A stretch of 64,000 nucleotides of DNA from Pedobacter insulae (GTDB lineage Bacteria > Bacteroidota > Bacteroidia > Sphingobacteriales > Sphingobacteriaceae): the NCBI RefSeq assembly GCF_900113525.1, contig NZ_FOPP01000002.1:310001-374000 (forward strand). The letters are read 5' to 3'. A model generated the notes under the pieces. It ran no database searches, was not told where the DNA came from, and saw only the letters and a list, made by a program, of their open reading frames with translations. Each line of letters opens with the position of its first letter. The first letter of the stretch is position 1. Positions 8,856 through 17,076 of this stretch are shown here, in pieces. Both the position numbers and the translations under genes were made by a program.

Positions 8856-9456
8856 AAATTTTATCTTTTAGTGATAATAAAACTTTCTTTTTTGCGCGAT
8901 GGTACTGGGTTCTTACCGTGTTATGTGATATTCCTAACATAGCACCTATATCTTCTTGAGAAATATTTTCAAATAGGTATAAGCAAACTATCGTTTTATA
9001 ACCTTGCGGCAAATTTTCTATACTGTTTCTAACATCTTCTATTCGGGTTTCAAATAATTCATTTTCCTGTATGTCATATTCGTCTTCTGCTACTATGTCC
9101 GTGGTATCTATATTAGAAAATTCAATTTTCTTTTTTCTTAAATGAGATATAGCTCTATTGATAGCAATTCGTTTTACCCAAGCCTCAAAATTCACCACAT
9201 TACTTAACTTGTTAATTTCCTTAAAAACAGTTAGAAATGTTTCCTGAAGAATGTCTTCAGCTTCGGCAGTATGAGAAACGATTCTATGGATCGAATTATA
9301 GATACGTCTAGCATATTTTCCATATAATTCGCTATACCCCAAGTCATTGTTGGCTTGGCACAGTGCAATTAATTCAAGATCCGTTTTTTTCTCTGTGGAT
9401 GCCAATGATTTAGTATTGTGGATATAAATAAAATTGTTTCTATAAGGTAGTCGCAA
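8848..9456 (-). CDS. ECF RNA polymerase sigma factor
   Basis: An extracytoplasmic-function sigma factor of up to 202 residues. Region 2 is visible (AEAEDILQETFLTVFKEINKL, with the -10 melting helix WVKRIAINRAISHLRKKK), and region 4 is a clear HTH (QEDIGAMLGISHNTVRTQYHRAKKKVL). There is no ATG at the front: the open frame begins with TTG at 9456, and a second TTG at 9405 (ASTEKKTDLELIALCQ) would give a more typical 185-residue protein. It probably directs transcription of its own operon and other envelope genes, held by the next gene's product. Confidence 0.85.
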   Translation of the reverse strand: MRLPYRNNFIYIHNTKSLASTEKKTDLELIALCQANNDLGYSELYGKYARRIYNSIHRIVSHTAEAEDILQETFLTVFKEINKLSNVVNFEAWVKRIAINRAISHLRKKKIEFSNIDTTDIVAEDEYDIQENELFETRIEDVRNSIENLPQGYKTIVCLYLFENISQEDIGAMLGISHNTVRTQYHRAKKKVLLSLKDKIYE

Positions 9457-9518
9457 TTTCTCTATTATTGTTGCACGGATTATAAAAAAAAGTCGTTTGA
9501 TGCTTTTTTAAATAACAG

Positions 9519-10157
9519 TTATACCTTTAATACCTTTGTGGGGGTAATCGCATAAACATCCTCTCCTTTATTGGGCTTGATGTTGAAAAGCCCCGTAAAA
9601 GCACTAAATGCAGGTAAAATGGCATATTCTTTTCCAAAATAGAAGCAAGGAAATCGTAGTCTTTGTTTAGCCTTACCTATAATGGTTACTCCAGGATGGA
9701 TGTGACCACTAATAGGATATAAGGTTTCTTCTTTGCAAGCTGTAGAATCATGAATAAAGCAAAGTTTATCCGTGCAGTAACTGGGTTCGTACACATGGAT
9801 GCCTAAATCTTGGTAATGTTTATCTGCCAATCGATCATGATTACCCTTGACTAATATAAATTCAAGGTTCCGATAATAGCTCTTCCATCTGCTAAAATCA
9901 TCAACATCGCTATTTAGTTGATGATGAAACATATCGCCATTAATAAGTAATGTTTGCGGCGCATAACGCTCAATGATTAAAGACAACCGTTGTAAATCAC
10001 TTTGTGCTACTGTAGAAGGTACTTGTAGGCCAGCTCTCCTAAAATGAGCTGATTTGCCAAGATGCAAATCGCTGATGACCAAAAGCTGCTTTTCAGGTAA
10101 AAATAGTGCCCTTTCCTTAATTAAAATAAACTCTTCGTCGCAAACTGTAATCGTCAT
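9519..10157 (-). CDS. pdeM: Ligase-associated DNA damage response endonuclease PdeM
   Basis: A 212-residue calcineurin-like metallophosphoesterase. The metal-binding motifs appear in order: ISDLHLGK, LLINGDMFHH, VKGNHD, and SGHIHPG. This is the PdeM family found in the ligase-associated repair cassette and thought to act as a DNA phosphodiesterase. It follows the helicase by 3 nt and is the last gene of the four-gene operon. The start ATG and length are normal. Confidence 0.88.
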   Translation of the reverse strand: MTITVCDEEFILIKERALFLPEKQLLVISDLHLGKSAHFRRAGLQVPSTVAQSDLQRLSLIIERYAPQTLLINGDMFHHQLNSDVDDFSRWKSYYRNLEFILVKGNHDRLADKHYQDLGIHVYEPSYCTDKLCFIHDSTACKEETLYPISGHIHPGVTIIGKAKQRLRFPCFYFGKEYAILPAFSAFTGLFNIKPNKGEDVYAITPTKVLKV

Positions 10158-10160
10158 TAT

Positions 10161-12620
10161 TTAAAATTTTGCTGCTTCTGCCTTCATTCTTTCAATTCTA
10201 TTATCTAATTCTTCTGAACTCATATTAGCTCTTAAACTGTCTACTTTAATAGGGAATGAGAGCGGAGTAAAGCTTTTGGGATGTGTAATTACAATATTGC
10301 TTTGCTGTATCCGGTGTAGTGCTGCCAACAGACGTGGTTCTTCCAATTGTTGGTAAAACACCTCATCGTATGCCTGACGCAAAAGTAAATTATGTTTATC
10401 GAAATCGCTAAACACATTAAAAAATAATCCAGCCGAAGATTGGAGGTGTTTATTTGCCACATATTTCCCGGGATATCCCTGGAAAACAAGACCTGCAATA
10501 CAGGCAATATCCCTAAATTTTCTTCTGGCCATTTCAGTTGAATTAATGCTCAATTTAATATCTTGGGCCAGATTAACTGGTGAAAAAATATCATAGGCAA
10601 TAGCATCATCCATTGGTATTTCGGTGTCACTCAATAATTCAAAACCATAATCATTCATGGCAATTGAGAAGGTGATAGGCACCAAGCGACTCAATCTATA
10701 AGCAACCAGAGCAGCAAGTATTTCATGCACTAATCTTCCCTCAAAAGGATATGAAAACAGATGAAAGCCTTCTCTATTATTTATTAATTCAATTAAAAGT
10801 TCATTTTCTTTTGGAACATGAGATTTTTCCTGTTGCTTTAAGAATAATGGATAAACGGTATCCAGTTCCTCGTCTTCATGGTGTTGATCCAAAACTTCGT
10901 TATATTTTTTTCTCAGTACCGCCCCCAGATTGGAAGATAAGGGTAAGCGCCCGCCTAACCAACTCGGTGACATCGCCCTTTTTTTCTTACTTCGGCGTAC
11001 AATTACCGTCATATCTTTGAGCTGTACAAAATCTAAAATTCTTCCTGCAAGCGTAAAGCTATCATTCGGTTTAAGCTTAGAGATGAAATATTCTTCTACC
11101 ATCCCTATGTAGCCTCCTGAGAGGAACTTGACCTTTAGCATGGCATCACTTATTATCGTTCCGATATGCAGCCGATGGCGCATGGCTATCTGTCTGCTTT
11201 TTACTTTCCAAAGGCCATCTTGTTCGTCTTTAACTACTTTATTAAATTCTTGATAGGCTGTTAAGCTGTCGCCACCAGTTGTTATAAATTGCATTATCCA
11301 CGACCATTCTTCAGGAAGTAATAATTTGAAGGCATGTGTATTTTTTACCTCTTGATAGATTTGTTGATCATCAAATCCATCACCTACGGCTAAACTCACC
11401 AGATATTGGATTAAAGTATCAAATACCATAACCATAGGTTCTCTGCTTTCTATGTTATTGTTTTTAGCTGCTTCTTTAATTGCTGCAGCTTCAACTAATT
11501 CCAGTGCGTGGGTGGGCAAAAAATAGATCTTAGAAGTAGCGCCAGGAGAATGGCCTGACCGACCAGCCCGTTGCAGAAAGCGCGCAACGCCTTTCGGAGA
11601 TCCGACTTGAACCACCGTGTCTACGGGCTTAAAATCCACCCCCAGATCCAAAGATGAAGTCGCAATCACAGCCTTTAGTAAACCTGTATGTAATGACTCT
11701 TCTATCCAGTTGCGTAGCTCGAAGTCTATCGATCCATGATGGATCGCAAGTCGCCCTGCTAAATCAGGTTCTATATTTAGCAGGTGCTGATACCACATTT
11801 CTGATTGGCCCCTGGTATTGATAAAAATAAGCGTGGTTTTGCTTTTTTTTATAATGGGCAGCAGTTTGTAAGCTAACTTTAAGCCTAGGTGACCGGCCCA
11901 TGGTAAAGTTTCTATGTCATCAGGTAAAATAGACTTAATCGTAATCTTCTTAGATAGTTTTGCTCTAATAATGACTCGTTTTGCCGTTAAATCTGGTTCT
12001 ATTACATCCAGGGCTTCATCTAAGTTTCCTATTGTCGCTGAAATCCCCCATATTCTTAATAAATTGTTCTTATTTAATGCTTTGATCCGCGAAATTGCCA
12101 ATTCAACCATTACACCTCGCTTGCTGCCGAGTAGTTCATGCCACTCATCCGCAACGATACATTTAAGATTATTAAATAAAATGGAAGAACCTTTTTGGGC
12201 GAGTAAGAGATGGAGGCTTTCAGGAGTAATGAGCAAGATTTCAGGCATGGATTTTTTTTGCTTTAATTTCTCATTTTGGCTAGTATCTCCATTTCTAACA
12301 CCGACATGCCAATCTAGGTTTAATGCTTGCAACGTTTCATTCATTGCTCTGGCGATATCTTTTGCAAGTGATCTAAGAGGGGTGATCCAAATTAATTGTA
12401 ATCTCTCTTTTGCATTTTTCTTTGACTTTTCTTGACTCAACCCTTCCATCACAACCGCTAAAAACAAGGAAAAAGTTTTGCCAAACCCGGTCGGTGCGTT
12501 TACCAATCCACTGTAACCATCGGCATAATATTGCCAGGCTTCCTCTTGAAAATCAAATGGCTTTTTTTTATCGGCTTTTAGCCAGTCTTGTACTTTTTTA
12601 TAGCCGATGGTTTGTTGCAT
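10161..12620 (-). CDS. Ligase-associated DNA damage response DEXH helicase (Lhr type)
   Basis: An 819-residue superfamily 2 helicase of the Lhr group. Walker A reads APTGFGKT (about residues 40-47), the Walker B box is DEWH rather than DEAH, motif III is SATIGN, and motif VI is QRAGRSGH. The C-terminal half is the winged-helix and Lhr core. It is the helicase member of the ligase-associated cassette. It starts 9 nt after the ligase stop and ends 3 nt before PdeM. Confidence 0.92.
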   Translation of the reverse strand: MQQTIGYKKVQDWLKADKKKPFDFQEEAWQYYADGYSGLVNAPTGFGKTFSLFLAVVMEGLSQEKSKKNAKERLQLIWITPLRSLAKDIARAMNETLQALNLDWHVGVRNGDTSQNEKLKQKKSMPEILLITPESLHLLLAQKGSSILFNNLKCIVADEWHELLGSKRGVMVELAISRIKALNKNNLLRIWGISATIGNLDEALDVIEPDLTAKRVIIRAKLSKKITIKSILPDDIETLPWAGHLGLKLAYKLLPIIKKSKTTLIFINTRGQSEMWYQHLLNIEPDLAGRLAIHHGSIDFELRNWIEESLHTGLLKAVIATSSLDLGVDFKPVDTVVQVGSPKGVARFLQRAGRSGHSPGATSKIYFLPTHALELVEAAAIKEAAKNNNIESREPMVMVFDTLIQYLVSLAVGDGFDDQQIYQEVKNTHAFKLLLPEEWSWIMQFITTGGDSLTAYQEFNKVVKDEQDGLWKVKSRQIAMRHRLHIGTIISDAMLKVKFLSGGYIGMVEEYFISKLKPNDSFTLAGRILDFVQLKDMTVIVRRSKKKRAMSPSWLGGRLPLSSNLGAVLRKKYNEVLDQHHEDEELDTVYPLFLKQQEKSHVPKENELLIELINNREGFHLFSYPFEGRLVHEILAALVAYRLSRLVPITFSIAMNDYGFELLSDTEIPMDDAIAYDIFSPVNLAQDIKLSINSTEMARRKFRDIACIAGLVFQGYPGKYVANKHLQSSAGLFFNVFSDFDKHNLLLRQAYDEVFYQQLEEPRLLAALHRIQQSNIVITHPKSFTPLSFPIKVDSLRANMSSEELDNRIERMKAEAAKF

Positions 12621-12629
12621 AATGAATTA

Positions 12630-14240
12630 TTATTTTTCTTCAGGTGCTAAACTCACCGAGGAAATTAGCTGTTTTAAATCATCTAACGTATTTATTTCGC
12701 TTACTTTTTTATCTTTTCGCCATCTCGCGATACGGGGGAAACGTAAGGCAAGACCCGCTTTGTGGCGTTTGCTTTCTGCGATTCCTTCAAAGGCTATTTC
12801 AAACACAAGTTCAGGTTTTACGGTTCTTACCGGACCAAATTTTTCTATAGCATTTTTATTTACAAACGCGTTTACTTCTTTTATTTCTTTATCGGTTAAC
12901 CCTGAATAGGCCTTTGCTATGGTAATTAATTTTTCACCGTCACTCACTGCAAAAGTATAATCAGTATAAAAATTCGCACGCCTGCCACTTCCTTTCTGTG
13001 CATAAATCATTACAGCGTCGATGGTATAAGGGTTTATTTTCCATTTCCACCAGTCTCCACGCTTTCGCCCACTATGAAACGTAGAGTTTATATTTTTTAG
13101 CATGATGCCTTCGCTATTTATTTGCCTTGCAGTTAGTCGAAGTGCCCCTAGATTTTCCCAGGTTTCGAAGGGTATTACGGGAGAGATTTTTACAATATCA
13201 GTAGTAATTAAATCAGCTATAACCTTTTCTAAAATCTTTCTTCGCTCTTGTAATTTTTTTAACCGAATGTCTTCTGTTTTATATTCTAATATATCATAGA
13301 CGTAAAATCCAATGGGTGCATTAATTAGCTGATCTTTGGTAATTGTTTTTCTATTTAAGCGTTGTTGAAGCGTACTAAAGGATTGTACCTGCCCATTTTT
13401 AATGGAGAGTATCTCACCGTCTAAAACGGTTCCATCTGGTAGTTCGTTTTTTAAAAAGTGAAGCTCCGGAAACTGATCTGTTACGAGCTCTTCTCCTCTC
13501 GACCAGATAAAAAGTTCCCCGTTTCGCTTGATGATTTGTCCACGAATGCCGTCCCATTTCCATTCTGCTTGCCATTGGGAGGGTTTTCCTATGTTTTCTG
13601 GTTCAGTATCGAGTGCATAAGCCAAACAAAAAGGATATGGCCACGAATTGTCGGTATTTACGTGTGCACCATCAATGAGTTGTTGGTAGGTAATTTTGCT
13701 GGGGTCCCATTTTCCCATAATCGCATGCATAATCTTACTGCTTTCGATGCCGCTTTGTTTTGCAATCGCATTCACTAACATTTTATTGGAAACGCCAATC
13801 CGGAAGTTGCCAGAAATTAACTTATTGAAAATAAATCTTTCTGATGTATTTAATCCATTCCATGTACTTAAGATATATTCTTTTTTTTGTTCCTCATTTT
13901 GTGACGATATAGCTGCAAGGTCGCTCATCCATTCTTGCAGCGGCTTATCTATTTCAGTTTTTGCGGGTGGCAAAACCAATGCAATGGTTTCACTTAAATC
14001 TCCTACATTATGGTAACTTTCGGTAAATAGCCAGGATGGAATGTTACTTTCTGCGATTGCCCATTCTTTAATTAGTGCAGTACTAACCGGACGTTTTGGC
14101 TTTTTACCAGTAAACATTGCGATAACATACGGTTTATCTTTTTCGTTGGCACTACTAAAATAGTCCACGAGCGCGGCAATTTTGTCGTTCGTTTTGTTGC
14201 TAAGTTCAAGTTGCTGTATTAATGCTGCAAAGTGTTTCAA
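12630..14240 (-). CDS. ATP-dependent DNA ligase (ligase-associated cassette)
   Basis: A 536-residue ATP-dependent ligase. An N-terminal DNA-binding domain (about 1-200) precedes the adenylation domain with KWDG (catalytic lysine K228), VLDGEIL (motif III), EGIMLKN (motif IV) and WWKWK (motif V), followed by an OB-fold. It seals nicks with ATP and is separate from the NAD-dependent replicative LigA. No Ku or LigD polymerase or nuclease domain is attached, so this is not classical bacterial end joining. It overlaps the exonuclease gene by 4 nt. Confidence 0.92.
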   Translation of the reverse strand: MKHFAALIQQLELSNKTNDKIAALVDYFSSANEKDKPYVIAMFTGKKPKRPVSTALIKEWAIAESNIPSWLFTESYHNVGDLSETIALVLPPAKTEIDKPLQEWMSDLAAISSQNEEQKKEYILSTWNGLNTSERFIFNKLISGNFRIGVSNKMLVNAIAKQSGIESSKIMHAIMGKWDPSKITYQQLIDGAHVNTDNSWPYPFCLAYALDTEPENIGKPSQWQAEWKWDGIRGQIIKRNGELFIWSRGEELVTDQFPELHFLKNELPDGTVLDGEILSIKNGQVQSFSTLQQRLNRKTITKDQLINAPIGFYVYDILEYKTEDIRLKKLQERRKILEKVIADLITTDIVKISPVIPFETWENLGALRLTARQINSEGIMLKNINSTFHSGRKRGDWWKWKINPYTIDAVMIYAQKGSGRRANFYTDYTFAVSDGEKLITIAKAYSGLTDKEIKEVNAFVNKNAIEKFGPVRTVKPELVFEIAFEGIAESKRHKAGLALRFPRIARWRKDKKVSEINTLDDLKQLISSVSLAPEEK

Positions 14241-15265
14241 GAGATTTCGTTTTGTTTAATTTGGTTATCGTCATCATTTTCTTCCGAACCATATTTTGTA
14301 TTAACTTCTTCTGCTGTTATCCCAATTTCATTCAGGTATTTCGAAAAGATGGCTGTATAACCGTGCGTTACAAAAACTTTTTCGGCTTGAGTTGCTTTAA
14401 TTGCTTCGAGTAAGCTTGGCCAATCAGCGTGATCGCTTAGGGTAAATCCAGCATCTGCGCTTCTCCATCTTCTTCCAGCTCTAACCATCATCCACCCAGA
14501 GCATATTGCCGTAGCAGGCTGGATTAAGCTTTTAACCCATTTACCATCTGCGAGTGCAGGGGGAATGATGATTAGTCCTTTTTGGAGTTCTTCTTTTTTA
14601 ATCAGAGGGGTTATGGTTATCGTTTCAGGTAAGTTAATTCCTGCTTTTACAAAACCTTCATTTAATTTGGCTACAGATTGATGTACATAAATTGGATAGC
14701 TTCCAGCTAGATTTTTAATTAACCGTTGTGCTTTTCCTAAACTATAGGCGATCAGTATACTGGTTTTTTGCTTAGCATTATTGGCTGATAACCAGTTTTT
14801 AATTTGTTCGAAAATTTGATATTGCGGCTCCCAATGATATATTGGGAGTCCAAAAGTACTTTCAGATACAAAAGTATGGCATTTAACGGGCTCAAATGCT
14901 GTGCTAATCCCATCATATTCTAATTTGTAATCTCCTGAAACCACACAAACTTCGCCTTTATACTCTAATCTTATTTGGGAAGATCCTATGACATGACCCG
15001 CTGGATGCAGGCTTAGTTTTACGCCATTTATATTGATTGTTTGATGATAGGGGAGCGTTTGGACGTTTTCTTCAAGGCCATATCGTTGCCTTAAAATGGG
15101 CTTTGTTAACTCGTGACAAAGGTAATGTTTGTTGCCCCATTTTACGTGATCTGCATGTCCGTGGGTTGTAACAGCGTAATCTACTGGTTGCCAGGGGTCG
15201 ATGTAAAAGTTACCTTGTTTGCAATATATTCCTTTGTTTGTGAAATTAATTAGGCTCATGTTCAA
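14237..15265 (-). CDS. Ligase-associated DNA damage response exonuclease (metallo-beta-lactamase fold)
   Basis: A 342-residue member of the beta-CASP/SNM1-like nucleases. Metal ligands are visible in THGHADHVKWG (HxHxDH), AGHVIGSSQ, VSGDYK, SDHADW and the late VTHGY. In known cassettes this protein stands first and is predicted to trim damaged DNA ends before ligation. It is the first gene of the operon and overlaps the ligase by 4 nt. Its promoter lies in the divergent region that holds the palindromes at 15303-15379. Confidence 0.9.
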   Translation of the reverse strand: MNMSLINFTNKGIYCKQGNFYIDPWQPVDYAVTTHGHADHVKWGNKHYLCHELTKPILRQRYGLEENVQTLPYHQTININGVKLSLHPAGHVIGSSQIRLEYKGEVCVVSGDYKLEYDGISTAFEPVKCHTFVSESTFGLPIYHWEPQYQIFEQIKNWLSANNAKQKTSILIAYSLGKAQRLIKNLAGSYPIYVHQSVAKLNEGFVKAGINLPETITITPLIKKEELQKGLIIIPPALADGKWVKSLIQPATAICSGWMMVRAGRRWRSADAGFTLSDHADWPSLLEAIKATQAEKVFVTHGYTAIFSKYLNEIGITAEEVNTKYGSEENDDDNQIKQNEIS

Positions 15266-15302
15266 TATAACAGTTATTTGATTAAATTAGTTTTCTCCAT
15301 GA

Positions 15303-15379
15303 GATCGGTCATATACCCGATATTGTTATTTATCGGTTAATTGACCGATATTTTGATTTATCGGTTATATACCCGATAT
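15303..15379. promoter_or_regulatory. Three palindromic operator-like sites at 28-bp spacing
   Basis: Three copies of an inverted repeat, TATCGGT-N6-ACCGATA in the best copy, begin at 15303, 15331 and 15359, exactly 28 bp apart. Copies 1 and 3 have one mismatch in the right arm (CCCGATA) and copy 1 one at its first base. The last ends 7 bp before the satD-like ATG. The even spacing and dyads look like binding sites for a dimeric regulator, perhaps the SatD-like protein, whose C-terminus has an HTH. Confidence 0.75.
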
Positions 15380-15386
15380 TAGCAGT

Positions 15387-15998
15387 ATGATAGCAGTAAT
15401 AACAGGTGATATTATTAATTCGAGAAAGTTACCAGAAGGTTGGATTAACGTCTTGAAAAGTTCTTTAACAAACCTAAAGGGCAGACATAATAAATGGGAA
15501 ATTTTTAGAGGAGATAGTTTTCAAATCGAACTGGATCCTGACGATGCTCTGTTAAATGCTATCTACATCAAAGCTTGTATCAAAACTTTCAAAAAGGGAG
15601 ATGTTAGAATAGGGATTGGCCTAGGGAAAAAAAGCGGGAACGCTCCAAAACTAACCGAGGCTAATGGTGAAGCATTCATTAATTCGGGGAGAGCATTCGA
15701 TAATTTAAAGACTGCAAAGGTAAACATGGCTTTTGTAACACCATGGCAAGATTTTGATGAGGAAATTAATCTTTATTTACGACTGGCGTTAATTGCAATG
15801 GACAACTGGGGTCAAATAGCGGCAGAAATGGTAAAATATGCGATTGAAAACAAAAACATGAAGCAAGATAAAATCGCAGAGATATCGGGTAGGAGCCAAT
15901 CTTCTGTAAGTGAAGCTCTAAAAAGAGCCTACTATACAGAAATTTTAGCAGTGGAAGGTAAATACAGGAGTAAAATTACTAACTTGATAGAAAAATAG
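15387..15998 (+). CDS. SatD-like protein with C-terminal helix-turn-helix
   Basis: A 203-residue cytoplasmic protein. The N-terminus (MIAVITGDIINSRKL, with FRGDSFQIEL following) matches the SatD family, which is poorly understood. The last 50 residues form a probable helix-turn-helix (DKIAEISGRSQSSVSEALKR), so it may bind DNA, most simply the palindromes that precede it. It is followed 2 nt later by the DUF3307 membrane protein. The ATG sits 7 bp after the third palindrome, so a bound repressor would block expression. Confidence 0.75.
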   Translation: MIAVITGDIINSRKLPEGWINVLKSSLTNLKGRHNKWEIFRGDSFQIELDPDDALLNAIYIKACIKTFKKGDVRIGIGLGKKSGNAPKLTEANGEAFINSGRAFDNLKTAKVNMAFVTPWQDFDEEINLYLRLALIAMDNWGQIAAEMVKYAIENKNMKQDKIAEISGRSQSSVSEALKRAYYTEILAVEGKYRSKITNLIEK

Positions 15999-16000
15999 AG

Positions 16001-16708
16001 ATGGAAATTACTTTGCTCAAGCTCTTATTAGCTCATATACTTGGTGATTTTTTCTTTCAGCCAAATTCATGGGTGCTGGAAAAAGAAAGGAAGAAATTAA
16101 AATCACTTAAGCTCTATTGGCACGTAATCATTCATACGGTACTGGTTTTTTTAATTTTTCTTTCGTTTGGAGTTTGGAAAATAGCCCTAGCAATAGGAAT
16201 TACTCATTTGGTAATCGATAGCATTAAGTTAATTTATCAACGGGCAAAAACTAAAAGACGTTGGTTCTTCATCGATCAGGGTTTACATCTACTGGTAATT
16301 CTGGCATGCTGGATAAATTATATTCAACCAGATTTAAGCAGTTTGTTTATATATGAACAGAAGATATGGGTTTTTGTTGTTGGAGCATTGGTTCTTACCT
16401 CACCAACCGCCATGGTCATTAAAATGATTATAGCGAAATGGCTGCCTACTGGCGATAGTAAAAAAGCAAGTTCTTTACAAGAAGCAGGGAGATATATTGG
16501 CATGTTGGAGAGATTGCTCATTTTCCTATTTGTTTGTACCCATCATTTTGAGGCAGTGGGTTTTTTATTAGCAGCAAAGTCGATTTTTAGATTTGGAGAT
16601 TTAAAAGAAGCACACGATATTAAATTGACCGAATATGTGTTAATAGGCACTTTACTAAGCTTTGGTTTGGCCTTATTAGTGTCCCTGGCTGTGGTAGGTT
16701 TATCATAA
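16001..16708 (+). CDS. DUF3307 membrane protein
   Basis: A 235-residue integral membrane protein with about six helices. The N-terminus LLLAHILGDFFFQPNSWVLEKE and the WHVIIHTVLVFLIF stretch match DUF3307, a family of unknown function. The conserved HxxxD and histidine-rich helices suggest a catalytic or metal-binding membrane protein, but that is inference. It lies 2 nt after the SatD-like gene, forming a two-gene operon closed by the terminator at 16714-16745. Confidence 0.78.
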   Translation: MEITLLKLLLAHILGDFFFQPNSWVLEKERKKLKSLKLYWHVIIHTVLVFLIFLSFGVWKIALAIGITHLVIDSIKLIYQRAKTKRRWFFIDQGLHLLVILACWINYIQPDLSSLFIYEQKIWVFVVGALVLTSPTAMVIKMIIAKWLPTGDSKKASSLQEAGRYIGMLERLLIFLFVCTHHFEAVGFLLAAKSIFRFGDLKEAHDIKLTEYVLIGTLLSFGLALLVSLAVVGLS

Positions 16709-16713
16709 AAACA

Positions 16714-16745
16714 AAAATGCCACTAATTTTTAGTGGCATTTTTTG
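16714..16745 (+). terminator. Rho-independent terminator after DUF3307 gene
   Basis: An ATGCCACTA / TAGTGGCAT stem with a T-rich loop is followed by a run of T. A-rich bases on the left side let it also serve the leftward cold-shock gene. Confidence 0.85.
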
Positions 16746-16776
16746 CATCAAATAAATAAATAAAAAATATTACTTA

Positions 16777-16980
16777 TTATCCGGTTACTCTTACGTTTTC
16801 AGCTTCTGGACCTTTTTTGCCTTCTTTCACTTCATATTCCACTGTTTGTCCTTCTTGCAACGATCTTTGTCCTGTAGCCTTAATTGCAGAATGGTGGCAA
16901 AATATATCTTTACCGCCTTCTTCTGGGGTTATAAAACCAAAGCCTTTAGCATCGTTAAACCATTTTACTGTACCTGTCAT
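16777..16980 (-). CDS. Cold-shock domain protein
   Basis: A 67-residue single cold-shock domain that binds single-stranded RNA and DNA. RNP1 is [10 protein letters not shown] and RNP2 is DIFCHHSAI; the start [15 protein letters not shown] and the ending [11 protein letters not shown] are typical. The leader of about 60-95 nt upstream is AT-rich, as in other csp genes. Confidence 0.93.
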   Translation of the reverse strand: MTGTVKWFNDAKGFGFITPEEGGKDIFCHHSAIKATGQRSLQEGQTVEYEVKEGKKGPEAENVRVTG

Positions 16981-17076
16981 AACTTCTTATTATTAAATTA
17001 AACAGTGAAGATAACAATTTCAATATAAAAGGATAAATTATTTTAATACAATTGACAAATAAATAGTTGACGCAAC

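Noticed and set aside
11914-12435. A 173-residue frame on the + strand
   Set aside because: It is antisense to the helicase gene, which has all its motifs in the other frame, and its protein lacks any domain sense.
15303-15379. CRISPR-like array
   Set aside because: The units are 21-bp palindromes with 7-bp gaps, only three copies, with no spacers of the right length and no cas genes.
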